The position numbers were made by a program, and so were the translations under genes. From Entomoplasma ellychniae (GTDB lineage: Bacteria; Bacillota_I; Bacilli_A; Mycoplasmatales; Mycoplasmataceae), in NCBI RefSeq assembly GCF_002930155.1, contig NZ_PHND01000001.1, positions 496,001-560,000 of the forward strand: a stretch of 64,000 bases of DNA, given 5' to 3'. Under the pieces are notes generated by a model. It did no database searches and was not told where the DNA came from. It saw only the letters and a program-made list of their open reading frames with translations. Below are positions 60,914 to 64,000 of the stretch, piece after piece; the stretch's first letter is position 1, and every line of letters starts with the position of its first letter.

Positions 60914-62383
60914 ATGAGTAAAGACGTAAACAAAAAACTGCCTTCTAAAGAAGAAGTTCTTAGTCAATATAAAGATGTTTTAGAAAGAAATAAAGCACAT
61001 GCTCGCGGTGAAAAGTCTAAGGGTGAAATTGAAGCTAATGAGCAAGCTCTTGCTAAACAAAAAGCTAAAGAAGATGCTAGATTAGCAAAAAAGACAAAAA
61101 AAGCTAAAAGAAAAGAGGAGACTCTTATTACAAACACACTAGACCAATCTGCTGGTGAAAAACTAAGTGTTATTGAAGAAAAACCTTTGACAAGAAAACA
61201 AATCAAAAAAGCTCAAAAAGAAGAACTTAAAGCTCAAAAAGAGACTCAAAAAGAAGATGCTCTTATTAAAAACACACTAGACCAATCTGTTGGTGAAAAA
61301 CTAAGTGTTATTGAAGAAAAACCTTTGTCAAGAAAACAAATTAAAAAAGCTCAAAAAGAAGAACTTAAACATGTTAAAGAAGAAACAATAATGACTTCTC
61401 CTTTTGTGGACGGTGAGGTGGAAAGCAATCGCACTATTATTGCTTCAATTGAAAAAATAAATTATGATAATGAAAGTGAAACTTTTGAAGAATTTAAATC
61501 AGAAGATAGAAAATATACTTCTATTGATAACACACCAGGTTTTGATAAAGGTGTTAAAGGTTTAAAACAAAAACAAAAATTCCAATATCAGCTAACTAAC
61601 AAGTATTCAAAAAGAATTTTATCTGATGGTGAAATAGTTTTTACAAAAGATCATAAACCAAATACGGAAAAACACATAATTGAATTAAAAGACGTCAGAA
61701 AATCATACCAAACTGGTGATTTAGAAACTCCAATTTTAAAAGGAATTGATATTAAACTTGATAAAGGTGATTTTATTGTTATTCTTGGGCCTTCTGGTTC
61801 TGGAAAAACAACTTTCTTAAATGTTATATCAGGTTTAGATAAAACAACTGAAGGAGATGTATTTGTATTAGGTTCAAACCTTTCGTTATTAAAAGATTCG
61901 CATCTAACTAAATTTAGAAGAAAAAATGTAGGATTTATTTTCCAGCAATACAACCTTTTAACTAATCTTACTTCAAAAGAAAATGCTGAAGTTGGACAAA
62001 ACTTAGCAAACAAAAAGAAAAAAGGTATGACAATTGAAGAAATTTTTGAAACAATTGGTATGAAAGAACAAATTAATAAATATCCTCACCAAATGTCTGG
62101 TGGACAACAGCAAAGGGTTTCTATTGCAAGAGCATTAGCTAAAAACCCCGAAATTTTATTTGCTGATGAGCCAACAGGTGCGTTAGACGAAGAAATGGGT
62201 CGTAAAGTTCTTGAAATCTTAGTTAAAGTTAACCGTGAACAAAAAACAACGATCGTTGTAGTTACTCACAACCCTAACATCGCTAAAATTGCTAACACAG
62301 TTATTCATATTAAAAATGGATTGATTGACAGTTTAGAAAAAAACTCAAACCCAGCAGATCCTCAATCAATTGATTGATCATAA
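60914..62383 (+). CDS. ABC transporter ATP-binding protein with repeat-bearing N-terminal extension
   Basis: A 489-residue protein. Residues 1-250 are a highly charged, coil-like extension. It contains a nearly perfect 46-residue tandem repeat (71-116 and 117-160, with LDQS-GEKLSVIEEKPL in both). Residues 255-475 are a complete MacB/LolD-type ATPase: Walker A LGPSGSGKTT at 291-300, Q-loop in FQQYNLL, signature MSGGQQQR at 394-401, Walker B FADEPTGALD, H-loop VVTHN. Partner permease is not in the window. The last Trp (TGA) is just before TAA. Likely a lipoprotein-release or export system; the substrate is not shown. Confidence 0.9.
61124..61380 (+). repeat. 138-bp tandem repeat inside the ABC ATPase gene
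   Basis: The unit begins CTTATTA at 61124 and again at 61262, an offset of 138 bases (46 codons). The two copies differ at only a few positions over the first 110 bases and diverge at the end. High identity at silent sites points to a recent duplication. Confidence 0.85.
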
Positions 62384-62384
62384 C

Positions 62385-62409
62385 AAAAAAATGGGTCTCC
62401 CATTTTTTT
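62385..62409 (+). terminator. Terminator after the ABC ATPase gene
   Basis: Perfect 11-bp stem AAAAAAATGGG/CCCATTTTTTT with TCT loop, just after the stop. Confidence 0.85.
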
Positions 62410-62492
62410 AATTTATAAAACCCCCCTTTTTGTAAATTAAATATATAAAATAAAAATAACAACTTAATATAAAAATTATACAAGATAACATA

Positions 62493-62606
62493 ATGGGTTA
62501 TCGACCTGCTTTAGACCAATCTAAAACTATAATTAAAAAAGATAGAAAGGTCAGCTGGTTTGTATTGCGTTGATTTTTTATCTTTTTTATATTAGTTGCT
62601 AAATAA
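62493..62606 (+). CDS. Possible 37-residue small membrane peptide
   Basis: A short open frame that begins MGYRPALDQSKTIIKK and ends in a hydrophobic run (VSWFVLRWFFIFFILVAK) that could span the membrane once. There is only a weak ribosome site. The predicted promoter of the lipoprotein gene lies inside it, so it may be chance. Reported as uncertain. Confidence 0.25.
62565..62593 (+). promoter_or_regulatory. Promoter of the lipoprotein gene
   Basis: TTGCGT, 17 bases of T-rich spacer, TATATT. The predicted start of transcription is about 40 bases before the ATG at 62641. Confidence 0.65.
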
Positions 62607-62640
62607 TTTTAAATTTCATAAATAAAACCTAAGGAGAAAA

Positions 62641-64000
62641 ATGAAAAAATTATTATCAATCTTTACTGCAACAACGTTAACTGTTCCTGCTTCATTAACT
62701 GCTGTATCTTGTGGGGGTGTTAAACCAGAAAAAAATGCAATATTTTTAATGCCACAAGAAACAATAGGCACTACATCAAAAGATAAACAACAAGGTTATT
62801 CAGACCTAATTGATGAATTTAATGAAACCTATGCTGAACAAATTAATTCTGGTGAAATGGCTAAAATTGAAGCTAGGTGAGAAAAATCTGGAAACATTTC
62901 AAAAAACATAGCTGCAAAAGGTAATTTACCAGACTTATATGTATTTTATGGTGATGCTGTTTCACAATTTACATACTCTAATGCAAAAGACAAAGTTAGA
63001 GATATGAAGAGTTCTTATGGTAGTGAAGATGAGTATTCAAAATTCAATGATTCCTTAATTACTGAAACATATTTAAAAGAAGGTGAATATCAAAGTAAAC
63101 AAATAGTACTTCCCTTTGGAAAATCAGTAGATTATTCAATAATTAATGTTAGACTTTTAGCTGATTTACAAGAAACACTGATTGAAGGACAAGAAACAAA
63201 TAAAGGAACTATAAGAAACATTCTTAACGAATACAATAATACAGAAAGAAAACTTTCTCTTGGAAGTAGACCAAAAGCAAATGAAGGAAGTTATTTTAAT
63301 AAAGAAATAGCTAATAATACATACAATACATTACCAGAATCAGATAGAAATAGTTTTGAGTCAATACTTAGCGGTGTAACTAATATTCAAGAAATAAAAA
63401 ATATTTTTAAAGATTCAAAAAACATCATGACAATAGCAAAAGTGATTAAAGCAATATATCAAACTAATGGTGCTATAGATTATAACGAAACAGCATTTGG
63501 AAAAAGTATATTAGTTACACAAGACCAAACTGAAATTCAAAAATTAACAGATTTAAATAACTCTAATTCCCATTATGCATTTTCTATTGATTCTATAGAA
63601 AATAAATTTTTTATGGATTGAGCAGCAGAAAACCCAGAAAAAAACGGATCTTTAGATATTACTGATAGCAAAAATAATTTCCTTTATAATTCTCAAACAA
63701 ATGTTAATGCAAAAAATAAAGTTACTGGGACAGATTTTCAAATAGATAAAAATTCAAAGTCATTTTTAAAAACAACTGCTTTATTAGATGATCTTAAAAA
63801 TTTGGTTGATGACAAATTAGATGGTCAAAAGCTTGATGCATGAAAAGGTGTTTTTATGAGTAAATATTCAACAACTGGTGGTGCAGTTTACACAAGTAAA
63901 TCTTTTGTAAATGGGACAACACTTGTTGGGTCTGGATCATCTGCGGGTGCTTATAACTATACATCTGCAACACTAAGATATGAAACAAAAGATGCTAATG
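62641..64000 (+). CDS. Solute-binding-like lipoprotein (runs off the right edge)
   Basis: At least 453 residues. The N-terminus is a lipoprotein signal, MKKLLSIFTATTLTVPASL with lipobox AVSCGG and the lipid-bearing Cys at 24. After that, IFLMPQETIGTTSKDKQ and LPDLYVFYGDAVSQF resemble the start of family 1 extracellular solute-binding proteins (bound sugar or glycerol-phosphate type). A ribosome site CCTAAGGAGAAAA precedes the ATG. Trp is TGA in several places. The C-terminus lies outside the window. The substrate is unknown; permease genes are probably downstream. Confidence 0.8.

Noticed and set aside
61124-61380. Direct repeats as a possible CRISPR or regulatory array
   Set aside because: Only two copies, 138 bases each, inside an intact reading frame, with no unique spacers.

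Overview
The window is a chromosomal segment around the replication origin of a mollicute in the Mesoplasma/Entomoplasma/Spiroplasma group. The DNA is very AT-rich, and nearly every gene reads through in-frame TGA codons at tryptophan positions (UGA = Trp; some TGG is also used). A single release factor gene (prfA, RF1) is present beside prmC, as expected where UGA is not a stop. Gene order supports the placement: rpmH-rnpA-yidC-ffs-tadA on one side of dnaA, and dnaA-dnaN-rnmV-rsmA-gyrB-gyrA-dnaX-recR-tmk-holB-trmN6-tilS-ftsH-mnmG on the other. No tRNA, rRNA, IS element, prophage or CRISPR was recognised.

Layout. (1) 1-1890: start of an oligopeptide ABC importer operon (oppB, oppC, running off the left edge) behind a 47-codon leader ORF and an attenuator-like terminator. 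(2) 1949-14077: a dense minus-strand run from rpmE through a degenerate ABC ATPase, DHH phosphoesterase, tdk, prfA, prmC, a membrane protein, tsaC, unknown proteins and cardiolipin synthase; much of it matches the Firmicutes rpmE-tdk-prfA-prmC-tsaC block. (3) 14198-22046: fba, an ABC-2 exporter pair, pyrG, rpoE, an HD hydrolase and gltX (minus), with one plus-strand acetyltransferase. (4) 22254-27740: topA (plus), two unknown proteins including a secreted protein split by an in-frame stop, and uraA with a 22-codon leader and attenuator. (5) 27794-34172: ygjP-like peptidase, ychF, DUF951, rsmG, pgsA, an amino-acid permease, and a membrane-anchored HU-domain protein. (6) 34221-53803: the core DNA replication/repair and tRNA-modification block ending with dnaA. 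It is interrupted by a plus-strand MreB-like gene whose nucleotide-binding motifs are degenerate. (7) 53804-54104: oriC-like, AT-rich, with DnaA boxes. (8) 54105-64000: rpmH, rnpA, yidC, SRP RNA, tadA (plus); a membrane protein, mnmE, serS (minus); hslO, an ABC ATPase with a repeat-bearing N-terminal extension, and a lipoprotein running off the right edge (plus).

How the genes fit together. The centre encodes replication initiation (DnaA, clamp DnaN, clamp loader DnaX and delta-prime), supercoiling (GyrA/B, TopA) and recombination (RecR). A second theme is tRNA and ribosome maturation: MnmE+MnmG (U34), TilS (k2C34), TadA (I34), TsaC (t6A37), a TrmN6-like enzyme, RsmA, RsmG, RnmV, RnpA and YchF. 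Membrane biogenesis is served by YidC, SRP RNA, FtsH, PgsA and Cls. Nucleotide supply is by UraA, Tdk, Tmk and PyrG. The most unusual items are the two leader-ORF/terminator units ahead of nutrient importers, the membrane-tethered HU protein, the pseudo-MreB, and the pseudo-ABC ATPase.
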